From CAYVXE01 sp964455375 (GTDB lineage Bacteria > Zhuqueibacterota > Zhuqueibacteria > Oceanimicrobiales > Oceanimicrobiaceae), in assembly GCA_964455375.1 (NCBI GenBank), contig CAYVXE010000024.1, positions 1 to 48,333 on the forward strand: a stretch of DNA of 48,333 nt, read 5' to 3'. Shown in pieces: positions 9,271-16,791 of the stretch; the first letter of the stretch is position 1; every line of letters begins with the position of its first letter. The position numbers were made by a program, and so were the translations under genes. Below the pieces are notes generated by a model. The model was given only the letters and a program-made list of their open reading frames with translations, had not been told where the DNA came from and searched no databases.

Positions 9271-9573
9271 ATGAAATTAATTGGCGTAATGAGCCTCATG
9301 GCTTACCGGGATCACGTGCGAAAGGTCTTTGAGAAACATGACATTAAAATTTATAGTGAGCTTGAAATAACCGGTCATACAACGGACACGATAAAACGCT
9401 ATGGCTGGTGGTCACTGGATAAGGATGTGCCGTTGTATTCGACTATGTATTTTGCGCTTGTAAAAAAGGAAAAAGCCGATGCCTTGATGAATGATATTTC
9501 CTGTTTGGAGGGTGAATGCGATCCGGATCATACGCCCAAAGCATTTCAAATAGATGTCGAAAAAATGATTTAA
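9271..9573 (+). CDS. PII-like small signalling protein (second of a pair)
   Basis: 100 residues from ATG 9271, preceded by TTGAGGAGA. It begins KLIGVMSLMAYRDHVRKVFEKHDI, a beta-alpha pattern like the PII/CutA superfamily, followed by a loop region with Trp-Trp and an acidic, cysteine-containing segment (SCLEGECDPDH). Only 15 nt separate it from the preceding paralogue-like gene, so the two are cotranscribed and may form hetero-oligomers. The two Cys and His/Asp-rich stretch near residues 79-89 could bind a metal, which would suit a metal-export operon; this is speculation. Confidence 0.5.
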   Translation: MKLIGVMSLMAYRDHVRKVFEKHDIKIYSELEITGHTTDTIKRYGWWSLDKDVPLYSTMYFALVKKEKADALMNDISCLEGECDPDHTPKAFQIDVEKMI

Positions 9574-9619
9574 TATATGGTAGTAATGAATCACATAAAT
9601 TTGAAAAGGAGGAACAATT

Positions 9620-10285
9620 ATGGATTCCTTGATTGAAAAGGAAGAAGAGGCTGTTGTCGGCTTACCGCGAATCGGTTCACCGGCACCGCAGTTTGAAGCA
9701 GTTACAACCCAGGGTACGTTACGACTCGAAGACTTTAAAGGCAGTTGGGTGATCCTGTTTTCACACCCGGCTGATTTTACCCCGGTTTGCACCACCGAAT
9801 TTATGGCGTTTGCTCAAATGCACCCGAAACTACGTGAGCTAAATTGTGAGTTGTTCGGTTTGAGTATCGACAGTGTTTATTCACATATCGCCTGGGTGAG
9901 AAATATTGAAGAAAAAATGGGGCAGAAAATTGACTTTCCCATAATAGCAGATTTAAATAAAGATGTGGCACAAAAATACGGCATGATCATGCCGGAGGAA
10001 AGCCAGACGGAAACCTCGCGTTGCGTTTTTATCATTGATGATAAACAAATCATTCGTGCAATCATTTATTATCCTCTAACAACAGGACGCAATACAGAGG
10101 AGATTCTGCGTTTACTCAAAGCGCTGCAGACCACCGATGAACATGGGTTAGCAACCCCTGCAAATTGGCTGCCGGGTGATAAGCTCATCATTCCTCCACC
10201 ACAGACACAGGAAATGGCTGAAGAGCGAATGACAGGAAAAGAAGGTGAGTGCACGGATTGGTATTTTTGTAAAAAAAATCTATAA
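9620..10285 (+). CDS. Peroxiredoxin, Prx6-type (archaeal-like thioredoxin peroxidase)
   Basis: 221 residues. The active-site motif HPADFTPVCTTEF places the peroxidatic Cys at residue 57. The tail has Cys211 and Cys217 in ECTDWYFC, the same 6-residue spacing as the C-terminal cysteines of archaeal Prx6-type enzymes, so a disulphide-forming cycle is possible even though the family is often called 1-Cys. It reduces hydrogen peroxide and organic hydroperoxides in the cytoplasm. AAGGAGGA precedes the ATG. It lies 46 nt after the second PII-like gene and 12 nt before the winged-helix gene, suggesting a shared stress operon. Confidence 0.9.
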   Translation: MDSLIEKEEEAVVGLPRIGSPAPQFEAVTTQGTLRLEDFKGSWVILFSHPADFTPVCTTEFMAFAQMHPKLRELNCELFGLSIDSVYSHIAWVRNIEEKMGQKIDFPIIADLNKDVAQKYGMIMPEESQTETSRCVFIIDDKQIIRAIIYYPLTTGRNTEEILRLLKALQTTDEHGLATPANWLPGDKLIIPPPQTQEMAEERMTGKEGECTDWYFCKKNL

Positions 10286-10297
10286 AAGGAGAACCGG

Positions 10298-10513
10298 ATG
10301 GCTTGTTTAAATTCAGACGGCACAATAACTGAATCGGCAAAAAAACTGTTGGATTCATTGAAAACTCCTAAAACTCCGGAAGAAGTAGCCAGGAGTCTGG
10401 AGACACCATTATATAAAATAAGAAGCAGTTTGCGGGAAATGCAAAATTTCGGGTTCGTCGCCTCATACAAGGAGGAGTACGTTTTGACCGAGAAGGGAAA
10501 AACCGCAATTTAA
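10298..10513 (+). CDS. Small winged-helix-like DNA-binding protein
   Basis: 71 residues with AAAAGGAG ribosome site. The pattern TPEEVARSLETPLYKIRSSLREMQNFGFV...YVLTEKGK is that of a minimal winged helix: helix-turn-helix, recognition helix, then a beta wing ending in LTEKGK as in MarR/ArsR-type regulators. It has one Cys (C3) and no sensor domain. It could regulate this stress cluster, perhaps with a partner. The function is inferred from the fold pattern alone. Confidence 0.6.
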   Translation: MACLNSDGTITESAKKLLDSLKTPKTPEEVARSLETPLYKIRSSLREMQNFGFVASYKEEYVLTEKGKTAI

Positions 10514-10551
10514 ATTGATTGGTAAATAATGATTAGTATAGAGGTAAAACG

Positions 10552-10746
10552 ATGACGTTAGAAAATACAATCCGTGCATTTGCAGGAACATTTGTCCTTG
10601 TAAGCCTGGCATTGGGTTATTTTGTAAATCCCTATTGGTTATTTTTCACAGCATTTGTTGGTTTGAATTTACTGCAATCCGCTTTTACACAATGGTGTCC
10701 TTTGGAAGAACTTTTAAAAAAGACGGTTTACAAAAAAAAATCATAA
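10552..10746 (+). CDS. DUF2892 (YgaP-like) small membrane protein
   Basis: 64 residues with two hydrophobic helices. The sequence ENTIRAFAGTFVLVSLALGYFVNPYW and the conserved WCPLEELLKK tail match the DUF2892 family, found alone or fused to rhodanese domains as in YgaP. The tail Cys is typical of the family. GAGGTAAAACG precedes the ATG. Families of this kind are often linked to sulphur or redox chemistry; the exact role is unknown. It follows the winged-helix gene by 38 nt. Confidence 0.75.
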   Translation: MTLENTIRAFAGTFVLVSLALGYFVNPYWLFFTAFVGLNLLQSAFTQWCPLEELLKKTVYKKKS

Positions 10747-10878
10747 AATCGCAATAAAATAGTTTGTTTCTGATCGTCAAAAAAAGCACTGGAAAATGTG
10801 CATCAATTTATTTTAGTATCTTTATTTAGTTTCCTGCATCCAATATATGAAATGTAAAAAAATATTGGTGAGAATCGA

Positions 10879-11091
10879 ATGATTCACAAAGAAATATTAA
10901 TTGAGGATTTGGTGAATCTCTATCCAGAATCGGTGAAATATTTGATGGATAAGGGAATAAAGTGCATTGCCTGTGGCGAGCCTATCTGGGGGTCGCTTGA
11001 AGAGGCAGCAAAAGAAAAGGGATTTAGCGACCGGGAGATTCATACTTTCGTAAAGGATTTGAACGCAATGCACACTTCAAAAGGCATTTAA
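10879..11091 (+). CDS. DUF1858 domain protein
   Basis: 70 residues. ILIEDLVNLYPESVKYLMDKGIKCIACGEPIWGSLEEAAKEKG matches DUF1858, a small domain with a CxxC pair (here CIAC) related to hydroxylamine reductase-associated or ScdA N-terminal domains, usually in iron-sulphur or nitric-oxide stress proteins. The ScdA/Ric-type link suggests redox or [Fe-S] repair functions, but nothing here proves it. It starts a short unit with the next gene, 1 nt away. Confidence 0.75.
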   Translation: MIHKEILIEDLVNLYPESVKYLMDKGIKCIACGEPIWGSLEEAAKEKGFSDREIHTFVKDLNAMHTSKGI

Positions 11092-11092
11092 A

Positions 11093-11344
11093 ATGGAGGA
11101 AGAAATTTCACTTACTGAACAATTCGGCCATCATGAGGTGAGACGGCAGGAGGAACTGGTCCGGAGACATTTTGGGAATATTGAAGAAAAAATCCGTGCT
11201 GTCCGGTCGAAGCAGGAAGCGCTTGAAGTAAGCAAAAAAGTGATGCGGAATTTTGAATCTGAGTGTCTGAGTGAAGTTCTGCCGGATTTTTTGAAACATT
11301 ATTTAACGGAACTTGTTGAAAAATACTGGGGTAAAGTCCATTAA
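11093..11344 (+). CDS. Small protein of unknown function
   Basis: 83 residues, highly charged and predicted mostly helical (many Glu/Arg/Lys, heptad-like Leu/Val), with one Cys and no membrane segment or signal. Start is 1 nt after the DUF1858 stop, so it is surely translated with it. I do not recognise the family. It could be a partner or adaptor of the DUF1858 protein. Confidence 0.6.
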   Translation: MEEEISLTEQFGHHEVRRQEELVRRHFGNIEEKIRAVRSKQEALEVSKKVMRNFESECLSEVLPDFLKHYLTELVEKYWGKVH

Positions 11345-11615
11345 TATCATGTTGATGTTAGAAATTTAAATGGAATGATGGTGATTTTGCAATTGCTTGA
11401 ACAAACAAGAACAATCTTGATGACGGTCTTTTTCATGAAGGTGTCGTCAATTTTGTTGATGTTAAAACCGGAAGGCATTTAAAAAATAGATAAAAAGCGG
11501 TCAGTGGCGGTAATACAAGGCCGCTTTTTTTTTGGAGGCTATCGCCTGATAGATATGTGCATTCGTTGCAGGTGCGATGAATCGTCTCAGATGGAACTAA
11601 AAAAGTGAAATAGAC
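11345..11615. other. Intergenic region; short protein-like remnant
   Basis: About 270 nt with no supported gene. Around 11407-11486 a short frame reads NLDDGLFHEGVVNFVDVK, which looks protein-like but has no start, so it may be a gene remnant or chance. The region ends in the terminator described separately. Confidence 0.4.
11491..11532. terminator. Rho-independent terminator, possibly bidirectional
   Basis: AAAAAGCGG (11491-11499) pairs perfectly with CCGCTTTTT (11520-11528) around a 20-nt loop, followed by more T. It closes the efflux/stress cluster on the + strand. Confidence 0.7.
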
Positions 11616-12263
11616 ATGGCAAAATCAGAACCTTTCAATCATTATTTTCAGGATTATGAATCCTGGTTCTCCAGACACCGGCATGTTTATTTTTCGGAAG
11701 TGGAAGCAATTCGTCACTTTATCCCGCAAGGGAAGAAAGGCGTTGAAATCGGTGTTGGAACGGGTCGGTTTGCTCTGCCATTGCGGATTAAAATTGGCGT
11801 TGATCCTTCCGGTGCGATGGGAGACATAGCCAGAAGTCAGGGCATTGAAGTGTTTGATGGCATCGCAGAAGCTCTGCCGTTTCGTGCACATCGTTTTGAT
11901 TTTGCGTTGATGGTGACCACGATTTGTTTCGTGGATGATATTTTGAAATCATTTGAAGAAGCGAACCGAATTTTAAAACCACACGGATCATTTATTTTAG
12001 GTATGGTAGATGGTGATAGTGAGCTTGGTAAAGTCTACAAAATGTTGAAGGATAAAAACAAATTTTATCGCATTGCGACGTTTTTTTCTGTTGGGGAAGT
12101 AATCGGCTTTTTACATCGCTCGGGCTTTGGCGATGTGAAAATTGTACAAACCGTTTTTGGCGATGTCGATTCCATTGAGGAAACCCAACCATTTGAGGCC
12201 GGCTATGGAAAAGGTGGCTTTGTTGTTCTCAAGGCGACAAAATTAGTTGAAATTAAGCAATAG
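11616..12263 (+). CDS. Class I SAM-dependent methyltransferase
   Basis: 215 residues. SAM-binding motif I is VEIGVGTGRFA near residue 42, followed by the acidic GVDPS, then PFRAHRFDFALMVTTICFVDD and RILKPHGSF, the order typical of the UbiE/Methyltransf_11 group. The protein is soluble with no extra domain. It has no strong ribosome site (A-rich leader) and stands alone between terminated units. The substrate cannot be inferred. Confidence 0.85.
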   Translation: MAKSEPFNHYFQDYESWFSRHRHVYFSEVEAIRHFIPQGKKGVEIGVGTGRFALPLRIKIGVDPSGAMGDIARSQGIEVFDGIAEALPFRAHRFDFALMVTTICFVDDILKSFEEANRILKPHGSFILGMVDGDSELGKVYKMLKDKNKFYRIATFFSVGEVIGFLHRSGFGDVKIVQTVFGDVDSIEETQPFEAGYGKGGFVVLKATKLVEIKQ

Positions 12264-12417
12264 TCTCATTAAACTGAAACGTGTGAAAATGGTGACTTTT
12301 AAATGTGGTTTTATTTAAACTGAAAGGGAGAAGTTCGGAGAGTCTGTTCGCAAAACCGTAGATGAAGTAATTGCCATGACCAGTAAATAAATTTATGTAT
12401 TTAGAAAGGAGTTACAA

Positions 12418-13722
12418 ATGTCACATCTAAAAGAAAAATTAGCTGAAAAAATACCGGGTTATCGGGAGCGAATTACAAGGTTAGTAAAAGAATATGGCAG
12501 CACAGTCGTTGACGAGGTAAAAATCAGTCAGTTCTATGGTGGCATGCGCGGTTTGAAAAGTTTATCCACGGATATTTCCTATCTGGATCCAAATGAGGGT
12601 ATCCGGTTTCGGGGCTACACTATTCCGGAGTGTCTGGAAAAATTGCCGAAAGCACCCGGTGCGGAAATGCCTTACGTGGAAGGTCATTTTTATTTATTGT
12701 TAACCGGCGACCTGCCCACGGAAAATGACATTCAGGTTGTCGTGGATGATTTCAAAGCAAGAAACAAAGTACCGGACTATGTGTTTACCATGTTAAATGC
12801 CATGCCGAAAGACACACATCCCATGAGTATGTTTTCGGCAGCGGTGGTCGCTATGCAGCGGGAGTCGATCTTTGTGAAACGCTACAACGAAGGCATGAGC
12901 AAAATGGAGTACTGGGACCCCATGTATGAAGATGCCATGAATCTGCTTGCCAAGCTTCCGGAAATTGCGGCACATATTTACCGGCTCAAATATAAAAATA
13001 ATGATATTATTGCACCGGATCCGAATTTGGATTTTGGAGCCAATTTTGCTCACATGATGGGCATTGATCATCCGTATGATGAACTGGCACGGTTGTATTT
13101 CATTTTGCACAGTGACCATGAAAGCGGTAATGTCAGCGCCCATATTACACACTTAGTCGGTTCAGCGCTCTCCGATGCTTACTATTCATTTTCCGGCGGT
13201 TTGAACGGATTAGCCGGCCCTTTGCACGGACTGGCAAACCAGGAAGTGCTGCGTTGGATTCAGGGTGTTATGAAAAAAATGAACAATAAGATTCCTTCGA
13301 AAGAGGAGTTGCAGCAGTTTGTCTGGGATACATTAAACAGTGGTCAGGTTATCCCGGGATATGGCCACGCAGTGCTGCGGAAAACCGATCCGCGCTATGC
13401 GGCTCAAAGGGAATTTGCCTTGAAACATTTGCCTGATGACGACATGTTCAAGCTGGTCAGTCTGTTGTATGAAGTGGTGCCACCGATTCTCGTGGAACAG
13501 GGAAAAGCAAAGAATCCGTGGCCCAATGTTGATGCGCATTCCGGGGTTTTACAATGGCACTATGGTGTAACGGAGTACGATTTCTACACGGTCATGTTTG
13601 GCGTTGGCCGTGCCATTGGCGTGTTGAGCAATCTCATTTGGGACCGTGCGGTCGGTCAGGCGCTGGAAAGACCAAAATCACTCACAACCGATATGCTGGA
13701 AAAAATTGCCGGCATTAATTAA
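12418..13722 (+). CDS. gltA: Citrate synthase, eukaryotic-type
   Basis: 434 residues. Condenses oxaloacetate and acetyl-CoA to enter the TCA cycle. All three catalytic residues are visible in mitochondrial-type contexts: His270 (LAGPLHGLANQEV), His317 (GYGHAVLRKTDPRY) and Asp372 (NVDAHSGVL), together with GNVSAHITHLVGSALSD. This is the eukaryotic-like type also found in Geobacter and some FCB bacteria, not the NADH-inhibited Gram-negative type. AGAAAGGAG precedes the ATG and a strong terminator follows, so it is monocistronic. The symbol denotes function, not orthology to the E. coli gene. Confidence 0.93.
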   Translation: MSHLKEKLAEKIPGYRERITRLVKEYGSTVVDEVKISQFYGGMRGLKSLSTDISYLDPNEGIRFRGYTIPECLEKLPKAPGAEMPYVEGHFYLLLTGDLPTENDIQVVVDDFKARNKVPDYVFTMLNAMPKDTHPMSMFSAAVVAMQRESIFVKRYNEGMSKMEYWDPMYEDAMNLLAKLPEIAAHIYRLKYKNNDIIAPDPNLDFGANFAHMMGIDHPYDELARLYFILHSDHESGNVSAHITHLVGSALSDAYYSFSGGLNGLAGPLHGLANQEVLRWIQGVMKKMNNKIPSKEELQQFVWDTLNSGQVIPGYGHAVLRKTDPRYAAQREFALKHLPDDDMFKLVSLLYEVVPPILVEQGKAKNPWPNVDAHSGVLQWHYGVTEYDFYTVMFGVGRAIGVLSNLIWDRAVGQALERPKSLTTDMLEKIAGIN

Positions 13723-13726
13723 ATTC

Positions 13727-13763
13727 AAAAACCTGCGGCAGGCTGATGTCGCAGGTTTTTTTT
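13727..13763 (+). terminator. Rho-independent terminator of the citrate synthase gene
   Basis: AAAAACCTGCG (13727-13737) pairs perfectly with CGCAGGTTTTT (13750-13760) around a 12-nt loop and runs into T, immediately after the stop codon. Confidence 0.85.
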
Positions 13764-13998
13764 ACGGTCTTCCGTAAGGAGAACGCTGTTTTTGAAAAGC
13801 GATGACTTTTCTTGATTTTGAGAATTATTTTATAAGAGATTATTGTTTTTAATAAAAAGCTTCAGTGACAAAAACTCTGAGCGGGTAACCAGACTTAAAA
13901 AACAAGTATTTACATTTTTATACGTTTGTGTAAAATTTGGAATGATTTCTGCAAGAATTGTATATTTGTCAAAAAAGTAGCTTTAAAAAAATATAAAA

Positions 13999-14514
13999 AT
14001 GAACGAATCAATCGAAACCCTTTCCCGTACAGAACTCTTGAAGCTCGTGCAGGTCTACGCCAAAAACTGGCTGGCGCACGATGGTTGCTGGTTTTTAGCC
14101 GCCGAGGAAAAATTTGGCATGGACCTGGCAATGGAGTTGGATACAAAATCCTGGGAACGGTTTGCCGTGGCTGAAGCAAGACGAATTATGGAGGCATTCG
14201 ATATTCCGGCAAATGGCGGTTTAAAAGCGCTTGCGAAAGCCTTACAGTACAGGCTTTATGCTGCCATCAACGAACAGAAAATCGAGTGGGTTGATGAGCA
14301 CACAATGATTTTCCGGATGCTGGAATGCCGGGTGCAGATTGCCAGACGCCGGAAGAATTTACCTGACTTTCCCTGTAAATCGGTGGGAATTGTCGAATTC
14401 ACCCAGTTTGCGAAAACCATAGACCAGCGTATTCAAACAACCTGTATCGCCTGTCCGCCGGATGTTGTGGCGGATTTTTATTGCGGCTGGAAATTCAGCC
14501 TGAAAACAAATTAA
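13999..14514 (+). CDS. DUF6125-like cytosolic protein
   Basis: 171 residues, soluble. LSRTELLKLVQVYAKNWLAHDGCWFLAAEEKFGMDLAMELD followed by WERFAVAEARRIM matches a family I know as DUF6125, widespread in anaerobes and of unknown function. It has several Cys towards the C-terminus (ECRV, CKSV, CIACPP, YCGW), so metal or cofactor binding is possible. The leader is A-rich with no Shine-Dalgarno. It is followed 20 nt later by the S46 peptidase. Confidence 0.7.
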   Translation: MNESIETLSRTELLKLVQVYAKNWLAHDGCWFLAAEEKFGMDLAMELDTKSWERFAVAEARRIMEAFDIPANGGLKALAKALQYRLYAAINEQKIEWVDEHTMIFRMLECRVQIARRRKNLPDFPCKSVGIVEFTQFAKTIDQRIQTTCIACPPDVVADFYCGWKFSLKTN

Positions 14515-14534
14515 ATTATGAAACGGAGGAAAAG

Positions 14535-16643
14535 ATGAGTCCCCAAAAAATCTTTAAACAAAGTGCGGTTCTTTTTACAGGCTTATTTGTTTTAACGTTG
14601 TTTTTATCGAATGTTCAGGCCTACGATGAGGGTATGTGGACCTTTGATAATCCACCTAAAAAACTGCTCCAGGAGCGTTACAATTTTACGCCGACTCAGG
14701 CATGGTTGGATCATGTCCGTTTGGCCAGTGTGCGTTTTAACGATGGCGGTTCCGGCTCGTTTGTCAGTCCCAACGGACTGGTCATGACCAATCATCATGT
14801 GGCCGTAGGACAATTGCAGAAAATGTCTTCTGAAAAAATAAATTACGTGGCCACCGGTTTTTATGCTGCCAGGCAATCGGATGAGATTAAATGCGCAGAT
14901 TTGGAACTGAATGTTCTCTACTCCATGGAGAACGTGACCGACCGTGTTTTAGCCGCGGTTAAAGAAGGTATGAGTGAAAACGATGCGTTAAAAGCCCGCA
15001 AAGCTGAAATCGTAAAAATTGAGAAAGAAAGTCTGGATAAAACCGGCTTGCGTTCTGATGTGGTTAATTTGTACCATGGCGGCGAATATTGGGTTTACCG
15101 CTTTAAAAAATATACAGACGTACGTTTAGTTTTTGCTCCGGAACGGCAGGCAGCGTATTTTGGTGGTGACTCCGATAATTTCACCTTTCCGCGTTATGAC
15201 CTCGATGTTGCTTTCTTTCGGGTGTATGAAAATGACAAGCAGGTGCAAAGTGATAATTACCTGAAATGGAATGCGAAGGGTGCAGATAAAGATGAGCTGG
15301 TTTTTGTCTCCGGAAATCCCGGTTCCACCGACCGTTTATATACCTATTCGCAGTTGGTATACTTACGCGACTACTGGTATCCACAAATTTTAAAATATAT
15401 TGACTTGCGTATTAAGACGTTGCGTGAATATGCGACGCAAGGTCCGGAACAGCAACGCCGGGCGCTGGTGCGAATTTTCGGCTTAGCAAATGCACAAAAA
15501 GCCATGACCGGGGAGTACAAGGGTTTGATGGATGAAGACCTGATGGCTCAGCGAGAAAACGATGAAAAGGCCTTTCGGGCAAAAGTCGCTGCCAATCCGG
15601 AGTGGCAAAAAGCGTTTGGGAATGCATGGGATGTGATTGCACAGGTCACGCAAAAACGGGAAGCACGCGCAAAAGAACAATTCTACCGTGGTTTACGCGG
15701 CAGCAGGCTTGCCGGTATTGCTTCGAACATTGTCCGTTATGTTGCCGAAATCAAAAAACCGGATGCTGAACGTCTGGAAGGATATCATGACTCACAGTTG
15801 CAGAGTATGAAATTCAGACTGTTCTCTCCGGCGCCGATATACAAAGACATGGAAGAAGCCGTTCTCACGGGAACTCTGCAAATGTCACTGGACGAATTAG
15901 GCGCGGATGATCCGTTTATAAAAATAGCTCTCAACGGCAAGACAGCCAAAGCAGTCGTCCATGAGTTGCTGGCTAACACACAACTCTCAGATGTGGCCTA
16001 TCGCAAGAAACTCGCTGATGGTGGCGAAAAGGCCGTAAAAAAATCGAAAGATCCGTTGATTGTTTTGGCGAGAGAACTCGATCCTATGATGCGGGAACAG
16101 ATAAAATGGCAGAAAGAAAATATTGAGAGCGTGCTGACACCGGCAACGGAGAAAATTGCTAAAGCCAGATTCGCTTCCTTCGGAAAAAGCGTTTACCCAG
16201 ATGCTACCTTTACCTTGCGTCTGTCTTACGGGACGGTAAAGGGGTATCCGATGAACGGAACACAGGCGCCTTGTAAAACAACTCTTTACGGTCTCTATGA
16301 TCGGGTAAACAGTTTTGGTAACCAAGGTGAGTATGCCATTCCGCAACGTTTTCTGGACCGAATCGGTAAGTTAGACCTTTCCACACCGGTGAATTTTGTG
16401 AGCACATGCGATATTATCGGTGGGAACTCCGGTTCTCCGGTCATCAATAAGAATGCCGAACTGGTGGGTCTGATCTTCGACGGTAATATTGAAAGCCTGT
16501 CCGGAAGGTTTCTTTATGATGAAACGAAAAATCGTGCGGTGGCCGTTCACAGCGCCTACATCATTGAAGGTTTGCGCAAATTGTACGATGCCGGCAAACT
16601 CGCTGACGAGATTCAGCAAACCGGTTCTTTTGGTACGAAATAA
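14535..16643 (+). CDS. S46 family dipeptidyl peptidase (DPP7-like)
   Basis: Start 14535 is chosen for ACGGAGGA upstream and because the product then opens with a signal peptide (MSPQKIFKQSAVLF..., ending near VQA); 702 residues, in the range for DPP7/DPP11. The chymotrypsin-like triad is visible: His88 in TNHHV, Asp224 in RYDLDVAFFRVY, Ser632 in GGNSGSPV. The S1 position is Gly650 in FDGN, as in DPP7 (hydrophobic P1), rather than the Arg of DPP11 (acidic P1). It would release dipeptides from oligopeptides in the periplasm, feeding amino-acid catabolism; a proline/glutamate-pathway dehydrogenase is the next gene. Confidence 0.9.
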   Translation: MSPQKIFKQSAVLFTGLFVLTLFLSNVQAYDEGMWTFDNPPKKLLQERYNFTPTQAWLDHVRLASVRFNDGGSGSFVSPNGLVMTNHHVAVGQLQKMSSEKINYVATGFYAARQSDEIKCADLELNVLYSMENVTDRVLAAVKEGMSENDALKARKAEIVKIEKESLDKTGLRSDVVNLYHGGEYWVYRFKKYTDVRLVFAPERQAAYFGGDSDNFTFPRYDLDVAFFRVYENDKQVQSDNYLKWNAKGADKDELVFVSGNPGSTDRLYTYSQLVYLRDYWYPQILKYIDLRIKTLREYATQGPEQQRRALVRIFGLANAQKAMTGEYKGLMDEDLMAQRENDEKAFRAKVAANPEWQKAFGNAWDVIAQVTQKREARAKEQFYRGLRGSRLAGIASNIVRYVAEIKKPDAERLEGYHDSQLQSMKFRLFSPAPIYKDMEEAVLTGTLQMSLDELGADDPFIKIALNGKTAKAVVHELLANTQLSDVAYRKKLADGGEKAVKKSKDPLIVLARELDPMMREQIKWQKENIESVLTPATEKIAKARFASFGKSVYPDATFTLRLSYGTVKGYPMNGTQAPCKTTLYGLYDRVNSFGNQGEYAIPQRFLDRIGKLDLSTPVNFVSTCDIIGGNSGSPVINKNAELVGLIFDGNIESLSGRFLYDETKNRAVAVHSAYIIEGLRKLYDAGKLADEIQQTGSFGTK

Positions 16644-16657
16644 TGATTGTAATTAGC

Positions 16658-16760
16658 TTAGCCTGAATAATTCACAAGCTTAAATCGGACAAGGTATTGT
16701 AAAGATGACAATTCGGCGAAGCAAGTGAAAAATCAGATCTTTGTGAATTAATCAGGTTAG
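16658..16760. repeat. MITE-like inverted-repeat element
   Basis: CCTGAATAATTCACAA (16662-16677) and TTGTGAATTAATCAGG (16741-16756) are inverted repeats matching at 15 of 16 positions. TTAG lies directly outside each end (16658-16661 and 16757-16760), like a 4-bp target duplication. The 95-bp core has no coding capacity. It could be a miniature transposable element or a long-range stem in the leader of the dehydrogenase mRNA. Confidence 0.45.
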
Positions 16761-16791
16761 ATGAAACCACGCTATCACAGGAGGCAACTAT

